The notes under the pieces are model-generated. The model saw only the letters and a list, made by a program, of their open reading frames with translations. It made no database searches and was not told the origin of the DNA. From JAAFIP01 sp963775085 (GTDB taxonomy: Bacteria > Pseudomonadota > Gammaproteobacteria > Burkholderiales > Burkholderiaceae_C), in the NCBI GenBank assembly GCA_963775085.1, contig CAVZHO010000002.1, forward strand, positions 744,001 through 808,000: a stretch of 64,000 bases of DNA. The letters are read 5' to 3'. Below are positions 51,277-60,861 of the stretch, in pieces. The position numbers were made by a program, and so were the translations under genes. The stretch's first letter is position 1. Each line of letters begins with the position of its first letter.

Positions 51277-53040
51277 TTATTGCAAACCGATTTGCACATT
51301 GAGCACGGCGGCGCGGCCTGCCTGCAGGGCTTGCATACAACGGGCAATGGCGGCCTGCACATCGCCCGGCTCGCGCACACATTCGCCGTAGGCACCAAAG
51401 GCCTCTGCGACCTTCTCAAACTGCCGGTCCTGGCCTTGCAGTCGGGCCTGAAATTCATTCGCCTGCGCGGCAGCGCCGTCGGGGTAGACGCGCAGCACAG
51501 CTTCTTTCACCGCTTGCCAGCCACCGTTATCCAGCACCACGGTGAAGATGGGCAGGGCATAGCGCTGTGCTGTGGCATACACCGAAGTGGGCGTAGAGAA
51601 ATGAAAGCCACCATCGCCCACGATTTGCACTACGCGCACGCCTGGGGTGGCCAGCTTGGCACCCAAGGCCATGCCGCCGCTGTAGCCCAGCCCGCCGCCC
51701 GCGCCGCCGAGCATCGTCAAGGGCAGGGTGCGGGGGATTTGACTCAGCACGGCAGGGGAGTTGCGAATCGCTTCATTGATCACGATGTCTTGCGGCGCGA
51801 TGGCCGCGCCCAGCGCCGCGCACAGGTAGGCGGGTGAGATGGCTCCGTGTTTACCGGGGTTCTCTGCGGCCTTGGCTGCGGTAGCCATGCGCGCTTGGTT
51901 GGCACCAGCCCAGCTTGCAATGCGCTGTGCCACACGCTGGTGGTAAGCGGCATCTGCCTGTGCGCGCACCAGGGTTGCCACCTGGCGCAGCACCGCGCCG
52001 CAGTCGGCCTGCACCCGCATGTCGGTCGCAAAACCCCACATCGGGAAGTCTTTTTTAATCGTGTCTACGTCAATATGCGTCCAGCGCGTGCTGGGGCTGT
52101 CTTGCGTGAACTTGGGTAGCCAGGGTACATCGACATCCAGTAGCAAGCCCACGTCTGCCTGCGCCATCGCCTGGCTGGGGTCGAAGCCGCCAAAGCAGGG
52201 CGAGCTGCGCGAGATGCACAGGTAGCTGGGGCTGAACTCATACACCCTAATGCCGCACAGCAGCGCCAGGTCTTCCAGGGCTACCACGGCATTGGCCTTG
52301 CGGCCCAGGTAGGCGCTGATGGCTATGGGCTGCGCGGCCTGCATGAGCTGGCTGGCGATGGTTTGCGCGCGCGCCGTGTCAATCCCGCCCGCCTGCACCG
52401 CGCCATAGCGCTCGTGGCTAAAGCTGCGTACCTGCTCGGGCGCATGGGTCTCGGCCAGTACTTCACGCGGCAGGGTGAGGTACACCGGGCCGGGTGGGTC
52501 GCTTTGCATCACCGAATGGCCCCGGCGCAACACCTCTTTGGCTATTACGCCCGTGGGCAGCGAGTATTCCCACTTCACATAGGGGCGCACCAGGCTGGCA
52601 ATATCGAACGGGTCTTGCACAAAATGCACATAGTTGTCACGCGAGCCAGCCAACTCACCGCGCAGGGTAAAGGGCGCTTTGCCCGCAATCAGCATCACCG
52701 GCAGGCGGCCGCGAAACATGTTGTGCATACCCATCGCCGAGTTGGCGGTGCCTGCGTCGACGTGCACCATGACTGCCTGGCCATGCCCCGTCACTGCTGC
52801 GTAACCGGCTGCCATATGCATGGCCACGTTCTCGTGCGGGCAGAGCAGCATCTCGGGGTGGGGGCGGCCTTCCAAATCCCAGCGGGCCAGCTCTTCGATC
52901 AAGGACACATGGTCGGTGCCCAGGTTGGAGAACACGTAGCGGATGCCCAGATCGCTTAGGCCCTCTAAAAAGTAGTGTGCGCTGCTGCGGTGCTCGGCCT
53001 GGGCCGGAGTGCTGACGCTGCTCATGCCGGGGGTGCTCAT
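51277..53040 (-). CDS. Thiamine diphosphate enzyme, acetolactate synthase/benzoylformate decarboxylase-like
   Basis: 587 residues. PYR domain with the catalytic Glu in LLCPHENVAMHMAAGYA (about 65-80), a central domain (about 210-345), and a PP domain with the ThDP/Mg motif IVGDGGFHFS ... VLDNGGW. The substrate can be a 2-oxo acid (decarboxylation or ligation). It overlaps the aldehyde dehydrogenase gene by 4 bases, which suggests that the enzyme's aldehyde product is oxidised by the neighbour (inference). Confidence 0.88.
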   Translation of the reverse strand: MSTPGMSSVSTPAQAEHRSSAHYFLEGLSDLGIRYVFSNLGTDHVSLIEELARWDLEGRPHPEMLLCPHENVAMHMAAGYAAVTGHGQAVMVHVDAGTANSAMGMHNMFRGRLPVMLIAGKAPFTLRGELAGSRDNYVHFVQDPFDIASLVRPYVKWEYSLPTGVIAKEVLRRGHSVMQSDPPGPVYLTLPREVLAETHAPEQVRSFSHERYGAVQAGGIDTARAQTIASQLMQAAQPIAISAYLGRKANAVVALEDLALLCGIRVYEFSPSYLCISRSSPCFGGFDPSQAMAQADVGLLLDVDVPWLPKFTQDSPSTRWTHIDVDTIKKDFPMWGFATDMRVQADCGAVLRQVATLVRAQADAAYHQRVAQRIASWAGANQARMATAAKAAENPGKHGAISPAYLCAALGAAIAPQDIVINEAIRNSPAVLSQIPRTLPLTMLGGAGGGLGYSGGMALGAKLATPGVRVVQIVGDGGFHFSTPTSVYATAQRYALPIFTVVLDNGGWQAVKEAVLRVYPDGAAAQANEFQARLQGQDRQFEKVAEAFGAYGECVREPGDVQAAIARCMQALQAGRAAVLNVQIGLQ

Positions 53041-54485
53041 GCATTCGTCTCAAAATAGAAATGCTTGGTTTGCAGAAAATCGTTCAGGCCTTCCGCACCA
53101 TGCAGTCGGCCGTAGCCGCTGTCGCGGTAGCCGCCGGTCTCGGCTTCGGCAAACAAGCGGTTATGGCTATTGGCCCACACCGTGCCTGTGCGCAGCTGCG
53201 CGGCGATGCGGCGCAGTTTTTTGGCATCCTGGCTCCAGACGCTCGCGGCCAAGCCGTAGCGGGTGGCGTTGGCGCGGTTCACGGCCTCGGCTTCGCTGCT
53301 AAAGCGCTCAATCACCAACAGCGGGCCAAACAGCTCCTTCTGGATAAAGTCCGACGCCAGGTCTTGCACCTCAATCAGGCTGGGCTCGATGAAGGCACCT
53401 TGGGCTAGCGCACCGCCGGGTATGCGCCCGCGCAGCAGCACTTTCTGCGTGGCCTGCGCGGTGTCCAGCAGGGCGTTGATGCGGTCTCGGTTGGCAACAT
53501 CGATCAGGCAGCCCATTTGCGAGCTGGGGTCATTGCCAGGGCCGACTTTCACGGCCTTTAACGCTTCGATAAGTTTTTCAGAAAACTGCGCATAGATGCT
53601 GTCCTGCACCAACACGCGCGCAACAGCCGTGCATTGCTGCCCGGCCATCACCATACCGCCTGCCACGACGCCAGCGACGGTTTTGTCTATGTCGGCATCG
53701 GCAAACACAATGGACGGCGCCTTGCCGCCCAGCTCCAGCGACAGGCGCTTGAGTGTGGATGCGGTGCTTTGCGCAATTTTTTTGCCGACTGCGGATGATC
53801 CGGTGAAGCTGATCACCTCGACCTCCGGTGCGTCGCATAGATAGCGCGATACGTCGGAGCCCGATTCAATCACCGAGTTGAGCACACCGGCGGGCATGCG
53901 GGCATCCTGGCTGATGCATTCCAGCACCATGTTATTCACCAACGCGGTTTGGTGCGCCGGCTTGATCACCACCGTGCATCCTGCCGCCAGCGCCGGGGCC
54001 AGGGAGCGCACCAGCAGGGTGACGGGCGCATTCCAGGGCAGGATGATCGCGCACACGCCTGCGGCTTCGCGGTCGAGTGACGAATAGCAACCCGGTTCCA
54101 CTTCCAGCACACGGCCAAACAGATTGCGTGCCAGGCCCGCGTAGTAGCGCAGCTCGGATATGCCCGCACCAATCTCGCCCAGGGCCTCGCGGCGCAGCTT
54201 GCCGTTGAGGGTGACCAGCCAGTCGGCGATCTCTTCTTTGCGCGCCTCCAGGCGCGTGGCAAAGTCCAGCAGCACCTCGGCGCGCAGGCGCGGGCTGCGC
54301 CGCCATGCTGTGGTTTCAAAGGCGTGGCGGGCCGCGTCTACGGCGGCTTTGGCATCGGCGGCTGTGCCGTCTGCAAACAGAGCAGCTACTTCGCCTGTGG
54401 CGGGGTTATGGGCCTGGCCCAATCGCTCGCTGGCGTTGACCGAGGTGAGCCATTGCCCGTTGATGTATTGCTTGGCAGTCTGCAT
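53037..54485 (-). CDS. Aldehyde dehydrogenase (NAD(P)+)
   Basis: 482 residues. ILPWNAPVTLLVRSLAPALA (cofactor pocket), ELGGKAPSIVF with general-base Glu, and the catalytic Cys in GMVMAGQQCTAVARV. The C-terminal block FGPLLVIERFSSEAEAVNRA is standard. It oxidises an aldehyde to an acid. First gene of a two-gene overlap with the ThDP enzyme. Confidence 0.95.
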   Translation of the reverse strand: MQTAKQYINGQWLTSVNASERLGQAHNPATGEVAALFADGTAADAKAAVDAARHAFETTAWRRSPRLRAEVLLDFATRLEARKEEIADWLVTLNGKLRREALGEIGAGISELRYYAGLARNLFGRVLEVEPGCYSSLDREAAGVCAIILPWNAPVTLLVRSLAPALAAGCTVVIKPAHQTALVNNMVLECISQDARMPAGVLNSVIESGSDVSRYLCDAPEVEVISFTGSSAVGKKIAQSTASTLKRLSLELGGKAPSIVFADADIDKTVAGVVAGGMVMAGQQCTAVARVLVQDSIYAQFSEKLIEALKAVKVGPGNDPSSQMGCLIDVANRDRINALLDTAQATQKVLLRGRIPGGALAQGAFIEPSLIEVQDLASDFIQKELFGPLLVIERFSSEAEAVNRANATRYGLAASVWSQDAKKLRRIAAQLRTGTVWANSHNRLFAEAETGGYRDSGYGRLHGAEGLNDFLQTKHFYFETNA

Positions 54486-54632
54486 GGTGAAAAATAGTTG
54501 GGTTGAATAGAGTCAGGAAGGTACAGTGCCATGCTATCGCCTGAGTGCATGCCCTATGGCTAGGGGATTCCCTTGACGACAAAAGCTCACAATGCGGCAT
54601 AAAAGTACGTACCGCAAGCGATGAATTTGGTG

Positions 54633-55922
54633 TTATGAAAGCCGTGCGTACACCCAGTGCGCAGCCGCCAGCAAGCGGTGGTCGTTGCCATAGGCTCCCA
54701 CCAGTTGCAGCCCGACCGGCAGGCCGTTAGCGCCGCGGGCAAAGGGCAGGTGAATGCAGGGCAGGCCCAGTAGCGTCCAGGTGCGGCAAAACAGTGGGTC
54801 GCCTGTGGTGCCCAGTGCCAAGTGCGGTGCGACTCCGATACTGCTGGGTGCGAGCAGCACATCAAAATTTTCAAACAGAGTAGCCGCTTGGTTGTGCGCA
54901 TTCGCCGTGGTTTGCAAGTTCTGCGCATGTGCTTCGCCGCTGATGGTCATGCCGTGGGCCAGCAGCGCCTGCAGCGGGGCGCTGAGCTGGCTGTACTTGT
55001 GCATGCGCTCGTGGCTCAGTGAGCGGGCGGTCTCAAAGGCCTGGATGTCTTTTTGCACTGGGGCCAAGTTGTTCAATCCACTAGGTAAGGCCAAGGCTGA
55101 GCCAAAACCGTGCAATACTTTTTCCGCCTGCGCCCAGGCTTGCTGCGTGTCGCTGTCGGTTTGACTCCACTCGGGCGTTTGGCAAAACCCTATGCGCGGT
55201 GCGCCCGTTTGTGCATAGGTGGCGGGGTCAGCCATGCGCGCGTCCCCCGTGAGCGCCGTGCCTAGCAGGCCCACATCGCGCACGCTGCGGCCAAAGCCGC
55301 CGACGGTGTCCAGCGTCTCCGACAGGCTTTTCACCCCGGCCTTGGGCACCCGGTTATGGCTGGGCTTGAAGCCGACGATGCCGCAAAATGCGGCGGGGCG
55401 AATCAACGACCCCGCCGTCTGCGTGCCCAGCGCCAGCGGCAGCATGCAGTCAGCCACCGCAGCGGCCGACCCACTGGACGAGCCACCGGGCGTGTGCGCC
55501 AGGTTGTGCGGGTTGCGCGTGATGCCGGGGAACATATTGGCCAGCTCGGTGGACACGGTTTTGCCCAGCAGCACCGCGCCCGCTTCGCGGCACAGCGCCA
55601 CGGCGGCTGCATCGGCCAGCGGCTGGTGTTGTGCATAAATGGGCGAGCCGTAGGCGGTGGGCATGTCCTGGGTGTCCAACAAATCCTTCGCACCAAAAGG
55701 CAGGCCATGCAGCATGCCGCGCACGGGGCCTGCGTCTAACTGGCGGGCGTGGGCCAGAGCGGCATCGGCATTCAGGTGGATGAAGGCTTGTACCTGCGGG
55801 TCGCGCTCGGCGATGCGGTCGAGGCAGGCGCGTACCAGGTCAACGGCTTTAAGTTCGCGGCGCGCCAGCATGGCGGCGGCTTGCCAGGCGGGGAGTTGGT
55901 GCAGTGGGGTAGGGTGGGTCAT
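54633..55922 (-). CDS. Amidase (amidase-signature family)
   Basis: 429 residues. Catalytic Lys in GLPFGAKDLLDT (about 72-83), and the Ser cluster TPGGSSSGSAAAVADCMLP with the nucleophile Ser in the following TAGSLIRPAAFCG. Ser-cisSer-Lys amidase. Substrate unknown; it could release an acid that the ligase next door activates. Start 55922 (MTHPTPLHQL) is 94 bases from the divergent ligase. Confidence 0.93.
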   Translation of the reverse strand: MTHPTPLHQLPAWQAAAMLARRELKAVDLVRACLDRIAERDPQVQAFIHLNADAALAHARQLDAGPVRGMLHGLPFGAKDLLDTQDMPTAYGSPIYAQHQPLADAAAVALCREAGAVLLGKTVSTELANMFPGITRNPHNLAHTPGGSSSGSAAAVADCMLPLALGTQTAGSLIRPAAFCGIVGFKPSHNRVPKAGVKSLSETLDTVGGFGRSVRDVGLLGTALTGDARMADPATYAQTGAPRIGFCQTPEWSQTDSDTQQAWAQAEKVLHGFGSALALPSGLNNLAPVQKDIQAFETARSLSHERMHKYSQLSAPLQALLAHGMTISGEAHAQNLQTTANAHNQAATLFENFDVLLAPSSIGVAPHLALGTTGDPLFCRTWTLLGLPCIHLPFARGANGLPVGLQLVGAYGNDHRLLAAAHWVYARLS

Positions 55923-56015
55923 GGTGCACAAGTATCTGTGCTTTTGTGTTGTAAAAAAGGTGCTGCTGTCGCCCATTTTGCAGGGTACATTTCAACTTAT
56001 AGCGGAGACATCGCC

Positions 56016-57647
56016 ATGCACGCCACCATGATGAACACCCCTTTGTCGCTCAACCATCTGCTGGAGCGCGCGGGCACCCTGTTTCCGCAAAGTGAGATCG
56101 TCTCGCGCCTGCCCGACAAGTCTTTGAAGCGCCACAGCTACGCGCAGTTCTACCAGCGCACCCGCGCCTTCGCAGCCGCCCTTAAAGGGCTGGGCCTGCA
56201 AAAAGGCGAGCGCGTGGCCACCCTGTGCTGGAACCACCATGCCCACCTGGAATGCTACTTTGGCATACCCGCCGCAGCGGGTGTGATGCATACGCTGAAC
56301 CTGCGGCTCGCGCCCGATGAGCTGGGCTGGATTGCGGGCAATGCGCAAGACCGCTTCTTGGTGGTGGACGATGTTTTGCTGCCGCTGTACAAACAGTTTG
56401 CGCACTTGCACACGTTTGAAAAAGTCATCGTGGTGCCGTTCTCAGGTGCCCCGGTGCCAGCCGAATTTACCGACTACGAGGCCTTGCTAGCGCAGGCCGA
56501 TGGCGCAAACTACATCTATCCAGCGCATGACGAAAACGACCCCGTTGCCATGTGCTACACCTCGGGCACCACGGGCCGCCCCAAGGGCGTGGCCTACTCG
56601 CACCGCTCCACCATTTTGCACACCTTGGTCGGTTGCCTGGGCGATTTTTGGGGCCTGAAGGGTACCGACGTGGTGCTGCCCGTCACGCCCATGTTCCACG
56701 CCAACTGCTGGGGCGTGCCCTATGGCGCGGTGATGATGGGCGTCAAACTCGTCTTCCCCGGCCCGCACCTGCACCCCGATGATTTGCTGGATCTGATGAC
56801 CATCGAGCCGCCTACGCTGTCGCTAGGCGTGCCCACCATCTGGATGAGCCTGATCCAAACCTACGATGCCGCGCAAAAGCCCGGTTCGCCCAACCAAGGC
56901 CGCTGGACGCTGCCCAAAGGCATGCGCTCGCTGGTAGGCGGCGCGGCCGTGCCGCAGGCGTTGATACGTGCGTTTGACGCGCACGGCATTTGGCTGCTGC
57001 AAGGCTGGGGCATGACAGAGACATCTCCGCTGGCCACCGTCTCCTACCCCAAGGCCGAGTTGGTCAACGCCCCGCTAGACGAGCGCTACCGGCGCGCCGC
57101 CATGGCTGGTGTGCCCGTGCCCCTGGTAGAGCTGCGCCTGCGCGGTGACGATGGCCACACACAAGCGTGGGACGGCAAAAGCCCAGGCGAGATCCAGGTG
57201 CGCGGCCCCTTTATCACTGGCAGCTACCACGAGGTGCCGGTGGCAGAGGACAAGTTCACCCCAGACGGCTGGCTGCGCACGGGCGATGTGGCCTGCATGG
57301 ACGCACTGGGTTTTTTAAGAATTACCGACCGCACCAAAGACCTGATCAAATCCGGTGGCGAATGGATCAGCTCGGTAGACCTTGAAAACGCCCTGATGGC
57401 GCACAGCGCCGTAGCCGAGGCAGCGGTGATCGCCATTCCCGACGAAAAATGGAGCGAACGCCCGCTGGCCTGTATCGCCCTCAAACCAGGCCACAGCGCT
57501 ACCGCCGCAGAGTTTGGCGCGCTGCTGCTGGCCAGTGGTTTCGCCAAATGGCAGTTGCCGGATCGCTATGAATTTATCGACGCGGTGCCGCGCACCTCGA
57601 CGGGAAAGTTCTGGAAAATGAAGTTGAGGGAGCGGTTTCCGTGCTGA
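56016..57647 (+). CDS. AMP-forming acyl-CoA synthetase
   Basis: 543 residues. P-loop motif MCYTSGTTGRPKGVAYSHRS near 180, LQGWGMTETSPLA near 330, and ITDRTKDLIKSGGEWISSVD (A8 hinge), with a C-terminal catalytic Lys in TSTGKFWKMKL. Closest in style to medium/long-chain fatty acid and aryl-CoA ligases. The first codon MHAT is chosen because the leader before it is non-coding in style. Substrate not determined. Confidence 0.93.
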   Translation: MHATMMNTPLSLNHLLERAGTLFPQSEIVSRLPDKSLKRHSYAQFYQRTRAFAAALKGLGLQKGERVATLCWNHHAHLECYFGIPAAAGVMHTLNLRLAPDELGWIAGNAQDRFLVVDDVLLPLYKQFAHLHTFEKVIVVPFSGAPVPAEFTDYEALLAQADGANYIYPAHDENDPVAMCYTSGTTGRPKGVAYSHRSTILHTLVGCLGDFWGLKGTDVVLPVTPMFHANCWGVPYGAVMMGVKLVFPGPHLHPDDLLDLMTIEPPTLSLGVPTIWMSLIQTYDAAQKPGSPNQGRWTLPKGMRSLVGGAAVPQALIRAFDAHGIWLLQGWGMTETSPLATVSYPKAELVNAPLDERYRRAAMAGVPVPLVELRLRGDDGHTQAWDGKSPGEIQVRGPFITGSYHEVPVAEDKFTPDGWLRTGDVACMDALGFLRITDRTKDLIKSGGEWISSVDLENALMAHSAVAEAAVIAIPDEKWSERPLACIALKPGHSATAAEFGALLLASGFAKWQLPDRYEFIDAVPRTSTGKFWKMKLRERFPC

Positions 57648-57672
57648 GCAGATTTTCAGTGTCGGAAATAAT

Positions 57673-57731
57673 GCTATTATTTAAATAGCTGTATATGTCC
57701 AGGTGACAAGGACTATTGGCATATTTGGCTA
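57673..57731 (+). repeat. Family A repeat, copy 14
   Basis: GCTATTATTTAAATAGCTGT, ATATGTCCAGGTGACAAGGA, CTATTGGCATATTTGGC. Located between the convergent ligase and lyase genes. Confidence 0.85.
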
Positions 57732-57746
57732 AGTAAATAGGTTGAA

Positions 57747-58682
57747 TCAAGCGATCGCAGCCAGCCGCTTGCGTTGCCGCTCCGTCAGTCGCGTAATGTC
57801 GGCCACATCCGCCGCAGACAGCTTAGGCCCGGGTTTGCGGATCGCCGCGCTGGCGATCACGCCACGCTCTGCAAAGATATGTTTGCGTACCGCCAGGCCA
57901 ATGGTCGGCTGCTGCTCGTAGCGGGCGAGCGGTAGATAGGCATCAAATATGTCCTGTGCTTTGTCCTGCTGGCCTGCGGCGTGGGCCTTGCACACATCGA
58001 CCATCATCTCGGGGTAGGCAAAGCCGGTCATGGCACCATCGGCACCGCGTATCAGCTCTTCGGGCAAGAACAGGCCGCCGCCGTTGCCGGTGAGGATGGA
58101 GACGCGTTTTACATCGCCTTTGCTGCTTGCGGCGCGGATGGCTGACAGCTTGGCCAGGCCGGGGCAGTCTTCGTGCTTGAGCATGACGCAACTGGGCGAG
58201 TTTTGCAAAATGCGCAAAACGACGGCCGTGGACATTTGCACACCCGTCGATACCGGGTGGTCTTGCAGCACCCAGGGCACGTCTTTGCCTACGGTCTCTT
58301 GCACCATCTCAAAGTACGCCACGATCTGGTCATCCGTGCGAACGGTGCCGGGGGGCGCCACCATCACACCCGCTGCGCCCATGGCCATCACGCTCTCGGT
58401 CAGCTCGCGCATGGGCGCAAAGCCGGGGGCCGACGCGCCCACCACCACCGGCACACGCCCGGCGACGCGGGTGAGCACTTGTTTGACAAAGGTGCGCGAT
58501 TCCTCGGCCGTGAGCTTGGTGGCCTCGCCCATGATGCCCAGCACCGTTAGGCCCGTCACGCCCGCGTCCAGGCAAAAATCGACCATGCGGTCGGTGCTGG
58601 CCAGGTCCAGCGCGCCGCTGTCGGTAAAGGGGGTGACGGTGATGAGGTATACGCCCGTGGCGCTGGCATTGAGTTGGTTCAT
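57747..58682 (-). CDS. Dihydrodipicolinate synthase family lyase/aldolase
   Basis: 311 residues, TIM barrel. VYLITVTPFTDSGALDLAST, GLTVLGIMGEATKLTAEE, VVVGASAPGFAPMRELTESV, and the Schiff-base Lys in CVMLKHEDCPGLAKL. The conserved DHDPS tyrosine segment reads LQDHPVSTG here instead of YYN, so it is not a DHDPS of lysine synthesis but a catabolic member acting on a sugar-acid or hydroxy-acid. It lies 59 bases from the TRAP genes and may share their operon. Confidence 0.87.
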   Translation of the reverse strand: MNQLNASATGVYLITVTPFTDSGALDLASTDRMVDFCLDAGVTGLTVLGIMGEATKLTAEESRTFVKQVLTRVAGRVPVVVGASAPGFAPMRELTESVMAMGAAGVMVAPPGTVRTDDQIVAYFEMVQETVGKDVPWVLQDHPVSTGVQMSTAVVLRILQNSPSCVMLKHEDCPGLAKLSAIRAASSKGDVKRVSILTGNGGGLFLPEELIRGADGAMTGFAYPEMMVDVCKAHAAGQQDKAQDIFDAYLPLARYEQQPTIGLAVRKHIFAERGVIASAAIRKPGPKLSAADVADITRLTERQRKRLAAIA

Positions 58683-58741
58683 GGCTTGTCTGCGCAGTTA
58701 AAAACGGTAATTTTATGGCCTGGGGCAGAGCGGACAGCAGT

Positions 58742-60775
58742 TTAAGTGCGGGCCGCTTCCTTGCGAAAGTATTGCAAGGCCAGCGCGCCGATGATCAATC
58801 CATAGCCCAACACGTCAGAGGCCCAGCCAGGGTAGACCATGGCAAACCCGGCAACGATCAGCATCCAGCGCTCTAGCCGGGTGGTGCGCTTTAACGCCCA
58901 GCCCTGGCAGCCCAGGGCCAGCGCGGCGATACCCACCGTAGCCGTCAACGTAACCTGCGCAATCGACCACCAGTTGGCTGCGGCCAACGCCTTGGTGGAA
59001 CCCATCAGCAGCAGGCCCTGGCCCGCAGGGTCCAGCACAAACATGAATGGCAGCAAGAAGGCGGGCAGGGTGTACTTCCAAGATTGCAGCGTGGTTTTGT
59101 ACGGGTCGCCGCCGGTGATGGCGGCTGCGGCAAACGGCGACAGCGCAGTTGGTGGCGATACCTCGGACAGCACAGCGTAATAAAAGATGAACATATGTGC
59201 GGCGAAGTCGGGCACGCCCAGTTTGGTCAGCGCCGGTGCGGCGATCACCGCGCAGATGATGTACGAGGCCGTCACCGGCACTGCCAGCCCCACCACCCAC
59301 ACCACCAGCGAGGTGAAGATGGCGGTGAGTAAGAGCGAGCCACCGGCATAATCGATGACGATGGTGCTGAATTTGAGGCCCAGGCCGGTGAGCGTAACCA
59401 CGCCCACAATGATGCCCGCGCCCGCACAGGTGGCGGCGACGTTGAGCACGCCAATCGAGCCACCCTCCATGGCTTTGACAAACGGCGACTGGAACAAGTT
59501 TTTGGCGAAGGAGCCCTTGCCCTGAAACAGGTCATAGGACAGCAGTGCCGTATCTCGGCGCGACATGCTGGTAGCAAAGGACACAACCGTAGCCCAAAAC
59601 ACCGACAGCACCGGCGAAAACCCCCACATCATGAAGGCGACGATAGACACCAGGGACAGAAAGTGGAACCAGTAGTTTTTGGTCAAGTGCCACACCGTGT
59701 CCACCTTCTCGAAAGCGACATTGCCCATGCCGTATTTACGTGCATCAATCTCCACCATAAAAAACAGCGCCAGATAGAACAACAGCGTTGGAATGATGGC
59801 CATCAACAGCACATCGAGGTAGGAAATCTTGAGGAATTCGGCAATCAAAAATGCGGCTGCGCCCAGCACGGGCGGCGAGATGATGGCACCCAGGCCGCCT
59901 GCCGCTAGCAGGCCGCCGGCTGCATTTTTCTCATAGCCCACCTTGGCCAGCATGGGGTAGGCCACGGCTCCTAGCGTGACGGTAGTGGCCACGCCGGAGC
60001 CAGACGGCCCGCCCAGCAAAAACGAGGCCAGCACCACGGTGCGGCCCGCGCCCGTGGGCTTGCCGCCCATGGCCGAGAAGGAGAAATCAATATAAAACTT
60101 GCCCGCCCCGGAGTACTGCAAAAAGGCCCCAAAGATGGTGAACAGAATAATCAGCGACGACGACACATCGACCGCCACGCCGTAGATGCCCTCCAGCGTC
60201 ATGTACATCACGCCCACCAGGCGGCCTACTTCGTAGCCCTTGTGCGTCCACGGTGCGGGCAGGTAGGGGCCAAACAGGGCGTAGGCTATAAAGCAGGACG
60301 TGATGATGGGCATGATCCAGCCGTTGGTGCGGCGCATGGCCTCCAGCACCAGCACAATCAGCGCAATGCCAAAAACGATGTCCCAAGGCTCGGGCGAGGT
60401 GTTGCGGTCGGTAAAGTCGTCGCCACCCATGATCAGGTACGCCACGATGCCAATCGACAGCGCGGCGGCCAGCCAGTCCCACCACATGATGCGGTGGCGA
60501 AAGCGGCTGCTGATGGGAAAGACCAGAAAACAGATGAACAGCACAAAGCCCACATGCACCGGGCGCAGGGTTTGCGTGGGCACGATGGCGTAGGCCGTGT
60601 AGAGGTGAAACACCGACATGCCAAAGGCCACCAGGGTGACAAACACCGCTAGAGCACCCTTGAGTTTGTTGGCAGCGCCTTCTTCGGCTTCGATGAATTC
60701 TTCGGCTTTTTGCAGCGCCGCTTCACTGATGGCCGCATCGGGCTGGTGGACCAGGTGGGGGTGTTCTTGTGTCAT
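58742..60775 (-). CDS. TRAP transporter fused permease (4TM/12TM)
   Basis: 677 residues, about 16 membrane segments. The N-terminal part is the small-permease (DctQ-like) unit with KLKGALAVFVTLVAFGMSVF; the rest is the large DctM-like unit with LILFTIFGAFLQYSGAGKFY, SFLLGGPSGSGVATTVTLGA and SEVSPPTALSPFAAAAITGG. Fused permeases of this type work with TAXI binding proteins, and one is encoded directly upstream. Uptake of an organic acid driven by Na+ or H+. Confidence 0.93.
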   Translation of the reverse strand: MTQEHPHLVHQPDAAISEAALQKAEEFIEAEEGAANKLKGALAVFVTLVAFGMSVFHLYTAYAIVPTQTLRPVHVGFVLFICFLVFPISSRFRHRIMWWDWLAAALSIGIVAYLIMGGDDFTDRNTSPEPWDIVFGIALIVLVLEAMRRTNGWIMPIITSCFIAYALFGPYLPAPWTHKGYEVGRLVGVMYMTLEGIYGVAVDVSSSLIILFTIFGAFLQYSGAGKFYIDFSFSAMGGKPTGAGRTVVLASFLLGGPSGSGVATTVTLGAVAYPMLAKVGYEKNAAGGLLAAGGLGAIISPPVLGAAAFLIAEFLKISYLDVLLMAIIPTLLFYLALFFMVEIDARKYGMGNVAFEKVDTVWHLTKNYWFHFLSLVSIVAFMMWGFSPVLSVFWATVVSFATSMSRRDTALLSYDLFQGKGSFAKNLFQSPFVKAMEGGSIGVLNVAATCAGAGIIVGVVTLTGLGLKFSTIVIDYAGGSLLLTAIFTSLVVWVVGLAVPVTASYIICAVIAAPALTKLGVPDFAAHMFIFYYAVLSEVSPPTALSPFAAAAITGGDPYKTTLQSWKYTLPAFLLPFMFVLDPAGQGLLLMGSTKALAAANWWSIAQVTLTATVGIAALALGCQGWALKRTTRLERWMLIVAGFAMVYPGWASDVLGYGLIIGALALQYFRKEAART

Positions 60776-60813
60776 GCGGACAGATCTTTGGGGTGCGATG
60801 ATTCAAATAAAAA

Positions 60814-60835
60814 AACCCCCATGCAGATGGGGGTT
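60814..60835 (-). terminator. Terminator between the TAXI gene and the TRAP permease
   Basis: Stem AACCCCCAT / ATGGGGGTT around four bases, followed on the minus strand by a run of T. It lies after the binding-protein stop and before the permease start, so part of the transcription should stop here. Confidence 0.85.
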
Positions 60836-60861
60836 GGCTCGCGGTTCAGGCGATGCGAAGC

